53,119 bases of DNA from CAZFGK01 sp964518635 (GCA_964518635.1 CAZFGK010000021.1:1-53119), one strand, 5' to 3'. Shown: positions 1 to 7,657, counted from the first letter of the stretch. Made by a program: numbers and translations. Notes: generated by a model not told the origin, from the letters alone.

Positions 1-2
1 AC

Positions 3-43
3 TGTAACGGATGTCCTGACACAACTTGTAACGGATGTCATGA
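3..43. repeat. Short direct repeat, possible mobile-element end
   Basis: TGTAACGGATGTCCTGA (3-19) recurs as TGTAACGGATGTCATGA (27-43) with one mismatch. Closely spaced terminal repeats occur at the ends of some insertion sequences such as IS21-like elements, so this could be the right end of an element lying left of the window. No transposase is visible, so this is only a suggestion. Confidence 0.3.
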
Positions 44-168
44 TACTGTACATGGAAACCAAGGCCGCCCTACAAGAGAAATACAATATGTTGGAGGGCG
101 GCTCCGTCTTCGGTGCCGCCGCCAAAGAACCCACCCGCAAGAGCAGGACGGGCCACCCAGAAGGAGAA

Positions 169-218
169 GATGGCGGGAAGCCCGCCTTCGGCGTGACCTA
201 TCCCGCCCTACAAGATTT
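169..218. repeat. REP-D palindromic repeat
   Basis: This 50-base unit contains AAGCCCGCCTTCGGCG and ends CCCGCCCTACAAGATTT. It matches 1943-1992 at 48 of 50 positions. The CCCGCCTTCGGCGGG core of the second copy is a perfect inverted repeat, so the unit can fold into a hairpin. Confidence 0.7.
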
Positions 219-313
219 GCTTCTTGGTGTCCCACCATTCGGGTGGGTCTTTTCTTGTCATGCTGATCTTGTCGAAGCATGACTTCCACCTTGAAATGGA
301 ATTCATGATGTCG

Positions 314-340
314 CCCTTCGACAAGCTCAGGGTGACAAGA
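314..340. repeat. REP-B repeat
   Basis: One copy of an intergenic repeat with core CCCTTCGACAAGCTCAGGG followed by TGACAAGA. Other copies in this or the opposite orientation lie at 1827-1853, 11273-11293, 30141-30165, 30277-30305, 43421-43450 and 52989-53016. Confidence 0.75.
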
Positions 341-488
341 GGGGCAGACCGGGAGGTCTGTCGCCCACGAAATCTCTACTATCAAGCAAAGCATTTTTCC
401 CTATGAAAATTGATGGAAACTTGTGGGGAATACTATTGTTCTAGCTCTTGTCTGCCGTATATTGTGAATAAGGAACAGAAGAATACTG

Positions 489-1001
489 ATGTTCAGATAC
501 AAATTTCAATTCTCACTCATTCTCACAATCAGCTACCTCTGGTTGCTGGTAAGTCCGATTGCAACTGCCTGCCAGTGTTCTCTCAAGCAGACAACTTCCT
601 CTACTGAATCTTCATCTCATTGCGCTTCTGCAACTGTTGCTGCTGAAACATCTGATGACTGCTGTGCAGTCCAGGAAACAAAAAGCTGCTGCGCTGCTGA
701 ATCGTCAGTAGATCAATCCGTTCAGACGACTTCCTCATCCTGTGATTCGCATCAGTCAGCTCAGGAATCAAATTGCTGCGTACAGAAAGTCGATAGTCTG
801 GGTTGCCCGAGTTGCAATGTCCAGTCGGTGCTTGTCGCGGCAGTCGAATCACCGAAGCAGATAGTCGCGCCACTTGTTGTGCATCCCATTGAGCACGTTC
901 TTTTCTCAGATCATTCATTCACTTCAACTTCCCGAGTCGATCATCCACCCGATCGACCGCAACTCGCCCTTCATATCTCAACTACTGTCCTGCGAATCTG
1001 A
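489..1001 (+). CDS. Cys-rich exported hypothetical protein
   Basis: A 170-residue protein of unknown function. Residues 1-27 form a signal peptide or membrane anchor. Residues 28-112 contain 12 cysteines, several as CC pairs or in PSC/CQC contexts, in a Ser/Thr-rich background. The tail contains several His residues and ends in PPDRPQLALHISTTVLRI. From memory, small exported proteins near metal-efflux genes can end in a similar Pro-rich then hydrophobic motif, but this is unverified. It lies 98 bases before the metallothionein-like gene on the same strand, which suggests a joint role in metal or thiol chemistry outside the cytoplasm. The ATG at 489 follows an AAGGAAC stretch at rather long spacing, so the start is only moderately sure. 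Confidence 0.65.
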   Translation: MFRYKFQFSLILTISYLWLLVSPIATACQCSLKQTTSSTESSSHCASATVAAETSDDCCAVQETKSCCAAESSVDQSVQTTSSSCDSHQSAQESNCCVQKVDSLGCPSCNVQSVLVAAVESPKQIVAPLVVHPIEHVLFSDHSFTSTSRVDHPPDRPQLALHISTTVLRI

Positions 1002-1099
1002 TTCGCGGCTTTGATGCCGTACCTGTCACGGGTGTCCCTCCCTGTTTTGGATGGGAGAATTTCTCGTGATTCATTCGCATAACAGAAATTGAGAGATAT

Positions 1100-1561
1100 A
1101 TGAAAAAGTCAATTCTACTCGCCGGACTTGGTCTGATCCTCGTCGTCGCCGCTGTTGTTTCAAGCAACAACCTTTTCTCAAATACAACAACTGCCCCGAC
1201 CGCCGCATGTGTCTGTGGTGATGGGTGCGCCTGTGGTGACAACTGCACGTGCAGTGATAAATGTGCCTGCGGTGATGTCTGCAATTGCGGCGATGGCTGC
1301 AGTTGCGGCAGCTGCGCGCATCAGGCGAAAGCCGAAGTCACCTCTGCGGTGACATCGCATACCTGCGCTGATGGGAACTGTGCCTGTGGTGATAATTGCA
1401 GCTGTGGTGATGCCTGCTCTTGCAGTGCATGCGCCGGAAAAGGAACAACTGCCACAACGACCACGACCAGTGCAGCAGTGAAGACAGACAGTCACAAGTG
1501 CGCTGGTGATGGTTGCGCCTGTGGTGCCAACTGCGGCTGCGGCGCGAATTGCGCCTGCTAG
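1100..1561 (+). CDS. Membrane-anchored metallothionein-like Cys-repeat protein
   Basis: A 153-residue protein. MKKSILLAGLGLILVVAAVV is a signal peptide or uncleaved anchor. The remainder carries 28 cysteines in three blocks built from CxC pairs joined by GD/GA-type linkers, such as CACGDNCTC. The blocks hold 13, 8 and 7 Cys and are separated by Ala/Thr-rich linkers; blocks 2 and 3 each begin with SHxCA. The CxC density is like that of metallothioneins, which bind Zn, Cu or Cd as thiolate clusters, but those are normally cytoplasmic. Export to the periplasm or surface is inferred from the N-terminus. An alternative is a low-complexity repeat protein without metal function. A clear terminator follows at 1605-1636. 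Confidence 0.75.
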   Translation: MKKSILLAGLGLILVVAAVVSSNNLFSNTTTAPTAACVCGDGCACGDNCTCSDKCACGDVCNCGDGCSCGSCAHQAKAEVTSAVTSHTCADGNCACGDNCSCGDACSCSACAGKGTTATTTTTSAAVKTDSHKCAGDGCACGANCGCGANCAC

Positions 1562-1604
1562 TCTGCTTGTCTGTGATTTCTTAGAACATGCGATTGCATA
1601 ATCG

Positions 1605-1636
1605 AACCGCCCTCGAAAGAGGGCGGTTTTTTGTTT
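1605..1636 (+). terminator. Rho-independent terminator
   Basis: AACCGCCCTC and GAGGGCGGTT pair perfectly around a GAAA tetraloop and run into TTTTTTGTTTT. It ends the transcript of the two Cys-rich genes. Confidence 0.93.
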
Positions 1637-1826
1637 TGACTACATACGCAAACGTGCTCGTCTGCAACCCTCAAGAAAAACGCCGTACGCAACCTGTTAC
1701 CTATCTCATCGGTCTATTCTGTATACCATTTCGCCGGTCTGTACCTGAAGAGAAGTTACCGCACTTGAAGAGAAGATACCGCACCCGAAGCGGAAGTGGG
1801 GCAGCAAGGCGATGAGAAGGAAGCCA

Positions 1827-1853
1827 CCCTTCGACAGGCTCAGGGTGACAAGA
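1827..1853. repeat. REP-B repeat
   Basis: Core CCCTTCGACAGGCTCAGGG followed by TGACAAGA. It is the same family as 314-340 with one base changed in the centre. Confidence 0.75.
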
Positions 1854-1886
1854 GAGTGAGCTCCGGGTGACAACAGGAATCCATTT

Positions 1887-1992
1887 CTTGTAGGGACGGT
1901 CCCGCTTCGGAACCGGCCTCCTGTTCTTGCCATATGGGAAAAGATGGAGGGAAGCCCGCCTTCGGCGGGACCTATCCCGCCCTACAAGATTT
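1887..1992. repeat. REP-D paired repeat
   Basis: The left part (TCTTGTAGGGACGGTCCCG, 1887-1905) and the right part (ending CCCGCCCTACAAGA) are inverted relative to each other, so the whole 106 bases can fold back. The right half (1943-1992) is a 48/50 direct repeat of 169-218. The left half resembles 11372-11405. Confidence 0.65.
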
Positions 1993-2173
1993 CCCCCATG
2001 TCCTCACTCTGATCCGCCGCGGCGGATCGAAGGTTCTTCTTGAAATCGCAGGGCGGATTGGTTTCTACCTCGCTGTCTTTCGGTCCCCCGCTTGCCGAGG
2101 GGGGAACCTCTTCGTACATTTACCGTTTACCCTCAAATCCGGCAGCAGAACGCCCGATTTCAGGAAGAGGAAG

Positions 2174-2258
2174 GCGAAAGTGGCGGAATTGGTAGACGCG
2201 CAGGACTTAGGATCCTGTTCAGAAACGAGTGAGGGTTCGAGTCCCTCCTTTCGCACCA
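2174..2258 (+). tRNA. tRNA-Leu (anticodon UAG)
   Basis: An 85-base tRNA including encoded CCA. The acceptor arms GCGAAAG (2174-2180) and CTTTCGC (2248-2254) pair perfectly. The anticodon stem CAGGA/TCCTG encloses CTTAGGA, giving anticodon TAG, which reads CUA leucine codons. A long variable arm follows, as expected for a class II tRNA, then the T arm with GGTTCGAGTCC. Confidence 0.96.
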
Positions 2259-2312
2259 GTTTTTCCGTACAAAAAGAACTCCAACAGCTCGATGAAAGGG
2301 CTTTGAACCAGC

Positions 2313-3689
2313 GTGACTGATACCAACGACCACACTACTCACGATCATTCACACCATGATCATCATGACCACGATCATGCGCACGATCACGATCATGAAC
2401 ATCATCATGATCATAATCCGAAAGTCACCCTGAAGACTCTTGACGGACTCGTACGAGAACTGGTCATCGAAATCTCCGCCGATGAACTCAAAAAAGAGAT
2501 CGACTCCCAGCTTCGCCGTGCCGGAAAAAAACTGACGCTCAAGGGATTTCGCCCCGGCAAAGCCCCCGCCGAAATGATCCGCGCTGCCTACGGCGAAGAA
2601 GCAAAGACCGAGGCGATTGATCATCTGATTCGTCACACTCTTCCGGTCGCTGCTGCTGGACAAAAACTGCGCGTCGCCTCGACTCCGAGCGTAACCGCAT
2701 TCGACATGACCGACGACGGCGGCTTTACGTACACTGCTCGTGTTGAAGTCTTTCCGGAAATTACAAAGGTCGCACTAGATGGTATTTCTGTTCCGACGAT
2801 AGATATTGAGCCAACTGACGAAGAAGTGAATGCTGCAATCGAAGAGCTTCGTTTTCGTCGCGCCGAATATAGAACGGTCACTCGTGCCGTCACTGAGAAT
2901 GATATCGTCGTCGCCGAACTCCGCAAGACTTTCGATCCGAATAAGGTTCTTGAGAAGGATCATTTTCCGGATGCGGCAATCGATTTGCAGAATCCGAATA
3001 CTGCGCCGGAGTTCAAATCGCAGCTTCCCGGCAAATCAGCCGGTGATGAGTTTGAAGTAGAAATCTCATTCCCGGATGAGCATCCGAACCCGAAAGCAAA
3101 AGGGGCGAAGCTCCGCTATCAGGTGAACATCAAGGAAGTCCAGGAGCGATTGCTGCCGGAGATGGATGATTCTCTCGCCAAAGCAACCAATCTTGGCACG
3201 ACCGTGCTTGAAATGCGTCTGAAAGTTCGTGAAGAGCTGAAAGGCGGCCGTCAGGCACAACTGGAACGTCAGCAGAAACGTGAGCTGATTCGTCTGGTGA
3301 CCGACAAGAATGAAATCGATCTGCCGCAGGGGCTTGTTGACGACTATCTCGATAATGTCATCGAAGATCTGAAGAAAAAAGACCCGAAACTGGATGAAGC
3401 CGCCGCCCGTGATGAGTATCGCCCCGGAACGGTCGCGAATCTGCGCTGGGAGCTGATTCACCGGTCGATTGCCGATCAGGAAAAGATTGAGGTTTCTGCC
3501 GCGGAGACCGACAATTGGATCAAGGGGTATGCCGAATACCACCGGATGACCGCCGAACAGGCGGCGGACTCTTTCGCCCGAAGTGGGCAGCAGGATCGAG
3601 TTATCGATTCTATTCGTGAGGAGAAAGTACTCTCCTGGTTGCTTGAAAAAGCTGCCAAGGTACCATACACCCCACCAACAGCGGGGTAG
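2313..3689 (+). CDS. tig: Trigger factor with His-rich N-terminal tail
   Basis: Ribosome-bound chaperone and peptidyl-prolyl isomerase. The ribosome-docking motif GFRPGKAP lies at residues 78-85, about 35 later than in E. coli. The shift is explained by an N-terminal tail (residues 1-36) with 16 His among Asp residues. A diverged FKBP-like domain spans roughly 185-275 and the helical chaperone domain runs to the end. The length of 458 aa is otherwise usual. The start is GTG at 2313, with AAAGGG about 12 bases upstream. No Met, GTG or TTG codon is apparent between the tail and the domain, so the tail is probably translated. It is the first gene of a tig-clpP-clpX cluster. The tail may bind Ni or Zn (inference). 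Confidence 0.95.
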   Translation: MTDTNDHTTHDHSHHDHHDHDHAHDHDHEHHHDHNPKVTLKTLDGLVRELVIEISADELKKEIDSQLRRAGKKLTLKGFRPGKAPAEMIRAAYGEEAKTEAIDHLIRHTLPVAAAGQKLRVASTPSVTAFDMTDDGGFTYTARVEVFPEITKVALDGISVPTIDIEPTDEEVNAAIEELRFRRAEYRTVTRAVTENDIVVAELRKTFDPNKVLEKDHFPDAAIDLQNPNTAPEFKSQLPGKSAGDEFEVEISFPDEHPNPKAKGAKLRYQVNIKEVQERLLPEMDDSLAKATNLGTTVLEMRLKVREELKGGRQAQLERQQKRELIRLVTDKNEIDLPQGLVDDYLDNVIEDLKKKDPKLDEAAARDEYRPGTVANLRWELIHRSIADQEKIEVSAAETDNWIKGYAEYHRMTAEQAADSFARSGQQDRVIDSIREEKVLSWLLEKAAKVPYTPPTAG

Positions 3690-3699
3690 GATGAGCGAT

Positions 3700-3721
3700 C
3701 CCGACCGGTGTGATGGTCGGG
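3700..3721 (+). promoter_or_regulatory. Hairpin in the tig-clpP spacer
   Basis: CCCGACC and GGTCGGG (7 bp) enclose an 8-base loop, 10 bases after the tig stop. No T-run follows, so it is not a standard terminator. It may stabilise or process the tig mRNA. Confidence 0.5.
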
Positions 3722-3745
3722 AGTCGATTTGAAAAAGAATGGATC

Positions 3746-3765
3746 ACTTTCGGTGTACCGAAAGT
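3746..3765 (+). promoter_or_regulatory. Perfect inverted repeat upstream of clpP
   Basis: ACTTTCGGT-GT-ACCGAAAGT, two 9-base arms, lies 26 bases before the clpP start. It could be an operator for a dimeric regulator or an mRNA hairpin. No known heat-shock operator such as CIRCE is recognised in it. Confidence 0.5.
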
Positions 3766-3790
3766 TTGCACGCACAAGGAAAGGATCGCC

Positions 3791-4408
3791 ATGAGTGACA
3801 TGTTTCGGAATCATCTCGTCCCGATGGTCGTTGAACAGACCGGTCGCGGCGAACGGGCCTATGATATCTTCTCCCGACTGCTCAAAGACCGGATTGTCTT
3901 TGTCGGGACACCGATTGATGATTCCATTTCAAATTTAGTCATCGCCCAGATGCTCTTCCTCGAAGCGGAAGATCCGGAAAAAGATATTTTCATGTATATC
4001 AACTCACCGGGTGGTTCGGTGACTGCCGGGATGGCGATCTACGATACGATGCAGTTTATCAAACCGGATGTCTGCACCACCTGCATGGGGCTTGCCGCTT
4101 CGATGGGGGCATTCCTGCTTGCCGCCGGTGCTGCCGGAAAACGTGCGGCATTGCCGAATTCACGCATCATGATCCACCAGCCACTTGCCGGAACGCAGGG
4201 GCAGGTTTCTGATATGGAGATCATGGTGAAGGAATTTTCACAGACAAAAAAGCGTCTGAATGACCTGCTGGTGAAACATACCGGCCAACCACTGAGTCGA
4301 ATAGAGACCGACACTGATCGCAACTACTTCATGGGACCGGATGAAGCCAAGAATTACGGCATCGTCGACAAGGTCTATGAGTTCAAGCGACAGGAAAAGA
4401 AAGCTTAA
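3791..4408 (+). CDS. clpP: ClpP protease subunit with Asn in the catalytic Asp position
   Basis: A 205-residue serine peptidase that forms the ClpXP chamber. Ser104 sits in GLAASMGA and His129 in MIHQP, at the canonical 25-residue spacing. The site 49 residues after the His, where E. coli ClpP has its triad Asp (in DTERDRF), reads DTDRNYF, so residue 178 is Asn (AAC at 4322-4324). Listeria ClpP1 is a known ClpP with an Asn triad member and altered activity. The ATG at 3791 is preferred over an in-frame ATG at 3710 because AAGGA precedes it and family members start here. clpX follows after 80 bases. Confidence 0.95.
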   Translation: MSDMFRNHLVPMVVEQTGRGERAYDIFSRLLKDRIVFVGTPIDDSISNLVIAQMLFLEAEDPEKDIFMYINSPGGSVTAGMAIYDTMQFIKPDVCTTCMGLAASMGAFLLAAGAAGKRAALPNSRIMIHQPLAGTQGQVSDMEIMVKEFSQTKKRLNDLLVKHTGQPLSRIETDTDRNYFMGPDEAKNYGIVDKVYEFKRQEKKA

Positions 4409-4488
4409 GCAGCGAGACACATTAGTGATTCGTCCGCCAGTTCAACTAAACTTGTGATAACTGCATACCGAGATAGGATTTCGGCCTG

Positions 4489-5799
4489 ATGTCCAACGAT
4501 TCCTCAACGCGCCTTCCACAACGTTGCTCCTTCTGCGGGAAACCGTACGGACAGGTGAAGCGACTCTTCTCCGGTCATGAAGCATTCATCTGCAATGAAT
4601 GCGTGGTTCTCTGCGCCGATCTTTTGCAGAATGTTACCGAAGAGGGATCCGTCGAAGAGATTCCGGATCTTCCCCGTCCGCAGGATATCAAGACTTTCCT
4701 CGATGATTATGTTATCGGGCAGGAAAGTGCCAAGCGGACAGTCTCGGTCGCGGTTTACAATCATTACAAGCGAATCAATCATCAGCTGCAGAAAAAACAG
4801 AAATCACGGATCACTGCCGATGGCGCAGTATCAGTGAATACATCGAATGCAGTGCATGATGATATCGATCTTGAAAAATCGAATATCCTGCTACTCGGTC
4901 CGACGGGAACCGGCAAGACATTGATCGCGAGATCACTCGCCCGTTTTCTGAAAGTCCCGTTCACGATTGCCGATGCGACGGTACTCACTGAAGCGGGATA
5001 TGTTGGTGAGGATGTCGAAAATATTCTCGTTCGTTTGTATCAGGCATCGGGTTTTAATGCATCACGCACTGAACGCGGGATTATCTACATCGACGAGATC
5101 GACAAAATTTCTCGCAAGGATGGGAATCCATCGATCACACGAGATGTCTCCGGTGAAGGGGTACAGCAGGGCTTGCTGAAAATTCTCGAAGGAACCGTCG
5201 CGAATATTCCGCCGAAGGGGGGACGTAAGCATCCGGAGCAGGCCTTTGTGCCGGTCGATACGTCGAATATTCTCTTCATCTGCGGTGGTGCCTTCGAAGG
5301 GCTTGAAAAAGTCGTCGCTCGTCGTTTGGGGAATCGTGTGGTGGGCTTTGATTCTGACAAGCGAAAGATCAGCGTGAACGACCAGGACATTCTCAGTCAT
5401 GTGAATCCGTCTGATCTGATTGAGTACGGACTCATTCCGGAGCTGGTTGGTCGTCTGCCGGTGGTGGCGACCCTTGCCCCGCTGGATGAATCAGCGATGC
5501 TGAATATTCTCACTCAGCCGAAAAATGCGCTGACCAAACAGTATCAGCGGATGCTTGATCTTGAGGGAGTGCGGTTGTCGTTTGAGCCGGATGCTCTGAC
5601 AGCTGCAGTGAAAATTGCTTCTGAGCGAAAGACTGGTGCACGCGCATTGCGTTCGATTTTTGAGAAGGCGATGCTGAATGTGATGTTTGAAGTGCCGAGC
5701 AATCCGTTGATCGCGGAGGTGGTGGTGACAGCCGAGACAATCAATGGATCGGCCCCCGCCCGCTATGTAATGAAAGCCCCCAACCGCAAAGCGGGGTGA
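4489..5799 (+). CDS. clpX: ATP-dependent Clp protease ATP-binding subunit ClpX
   Basis: AAA+ unfoldase that recognises substrates and feeds them to ClpP. The N-terminal zinc domain has Cys13, Cys16, Cys35 and Cys38. Walker A GPTGTGKT is at 137-144, Walker B IIYIDEID at 198-205, the pore loop GYVGEDVE at 170-177 and an RKH loop near residue 244. The ClpP-docking loop has a VGF tripeptide in NRVVGFDSD, a variant of IGF/LGF. The length of 436 aa is normal. It is co-directional with tig and clpP. The gene ends 10 bases from the convergent flavoprotein gene, with no obvious terminator between. Confidence 0.98.
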   Translation: MSNDSSTRLPQRCSFCGKPYGQVKRLFSGHEAFICNECVVLCADLLQNVTEEGSVEEIPDLPRPQDIKTFLDDYVIGQESAKRTVSVAVYNHYKRINHQLQKKQKSRITADGAVSVNTSNAVHDDIDLEKSNILLLGPTGTGKTLIARSLARFLKVPFTIADATVLTEAGYVGEDVENILVRLYQASGFNASRTERGIIYIDEIDKISRKDGNPSITRDVSGEGVQQGLLKILEGTVANIPPKGGRKHPEQAFVPVDTSNILFICGGAFEGLEKVVARRLGNRVVGFDSDKRKISVNDQDILSHVNPSDLIEYGLIPELVGRLPVVATLAPLDESAMLNILTQPKNALTKQYQRMLDLEGVRLSFEPDALTAAVKIASERKTGARALRSIFEKAMLNVMFEVPSNPLIAEVVVTAETINGSAPARYVMKAPNRKAG

Positions 5800-5809
5800 G
5801 TTTAGTTTT

Positions 5810-7087
5810 CTATTTCGCTCGCAGCAACTGCTCGTGCAGTTCGCGGGCGATACGTTCGCAGTCGACTAATGGGGTGCGAGTAAATTCAATCAACTGATAC
5901 AGCGTGCGATATGTCTCCGGATAGCGCGCGGCCATCTCTATCTCTTTCGTAATCACCGATTCAGTCGAGTTATCTGCCGCCGTCACTGCCAGACGTTCGA
6001 AATGTGCGCGTGACAGTTTTGTAAGTGCAGAAAGATCGGGCTGGCGAATTTCACTGAAACGTCTGCTAGCAGTATTCCAGTCGTGGTTGTTCTCTCGCAC
6101 TAGCGTAGTCAGGAGATCGACATCTTCCAGCGCGGCATTCATTCCCTGACCCAAAAACGGAAGGATCACATGGGCGGCATCACCGACCAGTGCGCCATTT
6201 GCTCCTGCTATCCAGGGATCGACCGTGACCATGTTCAACTGCCTGAGCATCATGTTCTCGATTCGTGACCAAAGCTCGGGCATGAGTTCGACCAGATCGG
6301 GAAGCTCTGCGTGAAATCGATCCTTGCAAAATGACTCGACCATCCGCCTTGGGGCACGATCGGGGGCTTCCTTGAAAAACATCGCACCAACGAAAGTATG
6401 ATCGGGGAGTGGGAAGCCGATGACAAAATAATTTCCGCGTGGCCAGAGTTGCAGATAGCCGGGAGTAAAATGTGAACGGGTTGCTTCTGTATCTGGAATG
6501 ATAAACTCCAGAAATCGAAATTCTGAGGGAGTGAATGTCTCGGTCAATTCCTGTTTGGCAGCAAGGAGTGAACGCACTCGTGAACGAGCCCCATCAGCTA
6601 CGATCAGGCAGTCGTAATGCCAATCGAGAGCTGCGGCTTCCTCCTGACCACGTGAACGCGAGAGATAGACAGTCTGTGTGGTCAGATCGATAGCGGTGCA
6701 TTCGGCATCATGGCAGATGGTAATCCCGGAAACCGATGAGGCGACATTCAGAAGCAGCAGGTCGAGTGCCTCACGGCTCACACACCAGAGCTTTTCACCG
6801 AGATGGCTGTAGGGGAGGAGACGAGTTTCAGAATCCCCCTGAAGATGCACTTGTTGTCCAGAAAGTGGCATTGCAATTCGCTCTATCTGATCACGAATGC
6901 CAAGCTTATAAAAGGTGATTAGGCCGCGCTCAGAGAGGGTCACGGTTCCTGAGACAAAACCTGTACGGGCCTGTTTGCGTGGGTCGGGGAGTGCATCGTA
7001 AACGTCTATCTGATAACCATCACGGCGCATCAGCAGGGCACTGACTAGCCCTGCAGTTCCGGCTCCAATAACGGTCAATTTCTTCAT
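5810..7087 (-). CDS. FAD-dependent monooxygenase, kynurenine 3-monooxygenase-like
   Basis: A 425-residue class A flavoprotein hydroxylase. The FAD GxGxxG motif is IGAGTAG (7-13), the DG motif is near 165 (ADGARSR), and the GD motif is GDAAHVILPFLGQGMNAALED at 302-322. The last motif and LSERG (51-55) resemble kynurenine 3-monooxygenase more than salicylate- or ubiquinone-type hydroxylases. KMO converts kynurenine to 3-hydroxykynurenine using NADPH and O2. No other kynurenine-pathway gene is in the window, so the substrate is uncertain. It is a monocistronic minus-strand gene, convergent with clpX. Confidence 0.75.
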   Translation of the reverse strand: MKKLTVIGAGTAGLVSALLMRRDGYQIDVYDALPDPRKQARTGFVSGTVTLSERGLITFYKLGIRDQIERIAMPLSGQQVHLQGDSETRLLPYSHLGEKLWCVSREALDLLLLNVASSVSGITICHDAECTAIDLTTQTVYLSRSRGQEEAAALDWHYDCLIVADGARSRVRSLLAAKQELTETFTPSEFRFLEFIIPDTEATRSHFTPGYLQLWPRGNYFVIGFPLPDHTFVGAMFFKEAPDRAPRRMVESFCKDRFHAELPDLVELMPELWSRIENMMLRQLNMVTVDPWIAGANGALVGDAAHVILPFLGQGMNAALEDVDLLTTLVRENNHDWNTASRRFSEIRQPDLSALTKLSRAHFERLAVTAADNSTESVITKEIEMAARYPETYRTLYQLIEFTRTPLVDCERIARELHEQLLRAK

Positions 7088-7257
7088 GAAAAATGATCCC
7101 CAACTGTCGGTGAGATTCTGTTATTCTACTACTATTACTTACCAGATAAGCAAGTAACGTTCCAATTTTTGAACAGCCGGTCAGATTGATAGACAGCATC
7201 GACTTAAGAGACTTTATCGAATTGTCATAAATGAGAAATGAGTGTGAGAAATCCCGC

Positions 7258-7284
7258 AAAAAGAAAATGCCGTTCTCACGGCAC
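7258..7284 (-). terminator. Rho-independent terminator of the STAS gene
   Basis: Read on the minus strand, TGCCGT-GAGA-ACGGCA is followed by TTTTCTTTTT. It lies about 40 bases past the stop of the STAS gene. Confidence 0.8.
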
Positions 7285-7321
7285 TTTCGCAATAATCGTC
7301 AAACTGTTTTTTTGAGCTGAT

Positions 7322-7657
7322 CTATTTGAACGAAGCCAACGCTGCGGCGCGAGTATCGAAATGCTCGAAGACCGTGATCAGTCTGGTGATAACCAGAATC
7401 TGTTCGATCTTGTCGATGTTCCCCAGCACCAGTCGACCGCCGGCATTGCGCACGGTCGTCAGGGATGAGATCAGCATACCCAGCCCGACCGAGTTCATCC
7501 ACTCGACTTCAGCAAGGTCCAGTACAAAGTTGAGCTGTTTGCGGCCAATGTACTCATGAATCGCATTATGAAACTGGGTCGATTCATCACCGCCCATGAT
7601 CTTGCCGGAGATCTTAAAGACCACCACGTTGTTCTCTGTCGAATGCTCAAAACGCAT
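7322..7657 (-). CDS. STAS-domain anti-anti-sigma factor-like protein
   Basis: A 111-residue single STAS domain of the SpoIIAA/RsbV type. These proteins bind an anti-sigma kinase and release its partner, and are switched off by phosphorylation of a Ser. The diagnostic loop reads WMNSVGLGML, with Ser56 as the candidate phosphosite. The ATG is preceded by AAGAGGA, a good ribosome-binding site. No partner kinase, phosphatase or sigma factor is nearby, so the pathway is unknown. Confidence 0.88.
   Translation of the reverse strand: MRFEHSTENNVVVFKISGKIMGGDESTQFHNAIHEYIGRKQLNFVLDLAEVEWMNSVGLGMLISSLTTVRNAGGRLVLGNIDKIEQILVITRLITVFEHFDTRAAALASFK

Larger units (their letters stand above)
1..488. other. 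Gene-free stretch with several repeats
   Basis: No convincing gene is seen before 489. The stretch holds a short direct repeat at its left edge, a hairpin at 64-102 (arms 64-75 and 91-102, 11 of 12 positions pairing), a REP-D copy at 169-218, a partial REP-B-like sequence around 259-282 and a full REP-B copy at 314-340. Short open frames here run straight through these repeats and look like translated repeat rather than protein. Confidence 0.7.
1637..2173. other. Gene-free stretch before tRNA-Leu
   Basis: No gene is supported here. It contains a REP-B copy (1827-1853), the two halves of REP-D (1887-1931 and 1943-1992) and GC-rich short inverted repeats around 2013-2105. Any promoter for the tRNA must lie near 2105-2165, but no clear consensus boxes are seen. 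Confidence 0.6.

Noticed and set aside
1178..1495. Minus-strand frame opposite the Cys-repeat gene
   Set aside because: It is an antisense shadow of the repeated CxC codons; the plus frame has the signal peptide and downstream terminator.
2065..2348. Minus-strand open frames across the tRNA-Leu gene
   Set aside because: They read antisense through a perfect tRNA and its GC-rich flank, without family resemblance or a ribosome-binding site.
3710..3790. Longer ClpP start at 3710
   Set aside because: It would translate the hairpin and inverted repeat of the spacer. The ATG at 3791 has AAGGA upstream and matches family length.
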